A stretch of 64,000 bases of DNA from positions 520,001 to 584,000 of the forward strand of contig JAJGOT010000456.1 of NCBI GenBank assembly GCA_022457155.1, written 5' to 3'. Numbering within the stretch: the stretch's first letter is position 1; every line of letters starts with the position of its first letter. This document shows, one piece after another, positions 63,713 through 64,000 of the stretch. This stretch comes from Cladopsammia gracilis. Lineage: Eukaryota; Cnidaria; Anthozoa; Scleractinia; Dendrophylliidae. The translations under genes were made by a program, and so were the position numbers. The notes beneath the pieces were generated by a model. It had not been told where the DNA came from. It searched no databases and worked only from the letters and a program-made list of their open reading frames with translations.

Positions 63713-64000
63713 CTAGGAAAGTTGTAAGAGTACATAGAAGATAGTACAATGAAAAAATTTAAATGTAAGCCGATTATAACTATTCTTGAAAGTTATCTAT
63801 TTATTTTATTAATAGTATACATGAGAAAATTACTCAATTCTGATTGGCTAAGAGCATTGCAGCTCAAGTGTAACACCGTCGGTGCAAAAAGTGTAACACC
63901 AGTGCAAATTACAAATCGAAAAAAAATGATGCAAAAATGTTTTGCAAAAAAAATTAAAAATTGCCAAAAAAAATGCCAGAAAAAATTTGGAACAAAAAAT
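63713..64000. other. Intron upstream of exon 1 (right edge)
   Basis: AT-rich with A runs; no exon seen. The preceding MAM exons should lie to the right of the window. Confidence 0.5.

Overview
The window looks like nuclear DNA of an early-branching animal, most likely a cnidarian and perhaps a stony coral or anemone; that assignment is an inference. The DNA is AT-rich, with short exons in long introns. The predicted protein is built from CUB, fibronectin type III (FN3), MAM and trypsin-like (S1) modules. The introns are full of small inverted-repeat transposons, a Penelope-like retroelement remnant, a pogo/Tigger remnant and hammerhead-ribozyme motifs. No bacterial operon, rRNA gene or CRISPR array is visible.

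All recognisable host coding sequence is on the minus strand and reads from high to low coordinates. I find 46 exons between 63712 and 968. Each has GT/AG splice borders and no internal stop, and their phases join without a break into about 10.3 kb of coding sequence (about 3,440 codons), open at both window edges. In protein order: end of a MAM domain (63.7 kb); CUB-FN3-FN3 three times (61.6-50.2 kb); CUB-FN3 (50.0-44.3 kb); an S1 protease with an intact catalytic triad (43.7-42.6 kb); two MAM domains (41.1-36.7 kb); CUB-FN3-FN3 five times (36.2-5.0 kb); one more CUB (2.6-1.0 kb). Totals are 10 CUB, 17 FN3, 3 MAM (one partial) and 1 protease. Module borders are all phase 1, which is the signature of exon shuffling.

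The array grew by nested duplication. Exons 1-12 (63.7-52.5 kb) match exons 24-35 (36.8-21.1 kb) one for one, and exons 36-39 match exons 40-43. The pattern predicts a further FN3 and a second S1 protease just beyond the left edge. This may be one giant extracellular protein or two tandem genes; only transcript evidence can decide, but splice phases and the absence of a convincing gene end or start favour continuity.

Introns hold at least seven hammerhead-like motifs (three fit the full consensus well), a decayed GIY-YIG endonuclease end of a Penelope-like element (48.3-48.8 kb), a broken Tigger-type transposase (34.5-35.1 kb), about 20 inverted-repeat (MITE-like) elements, a 22-copy 48-bp minisatellite (6.2-7.3 kb), and a 1-kb hexanucleotide repeat (45-46 kb). 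The plus-strand reading frames appear to be chance or repeat-derived.
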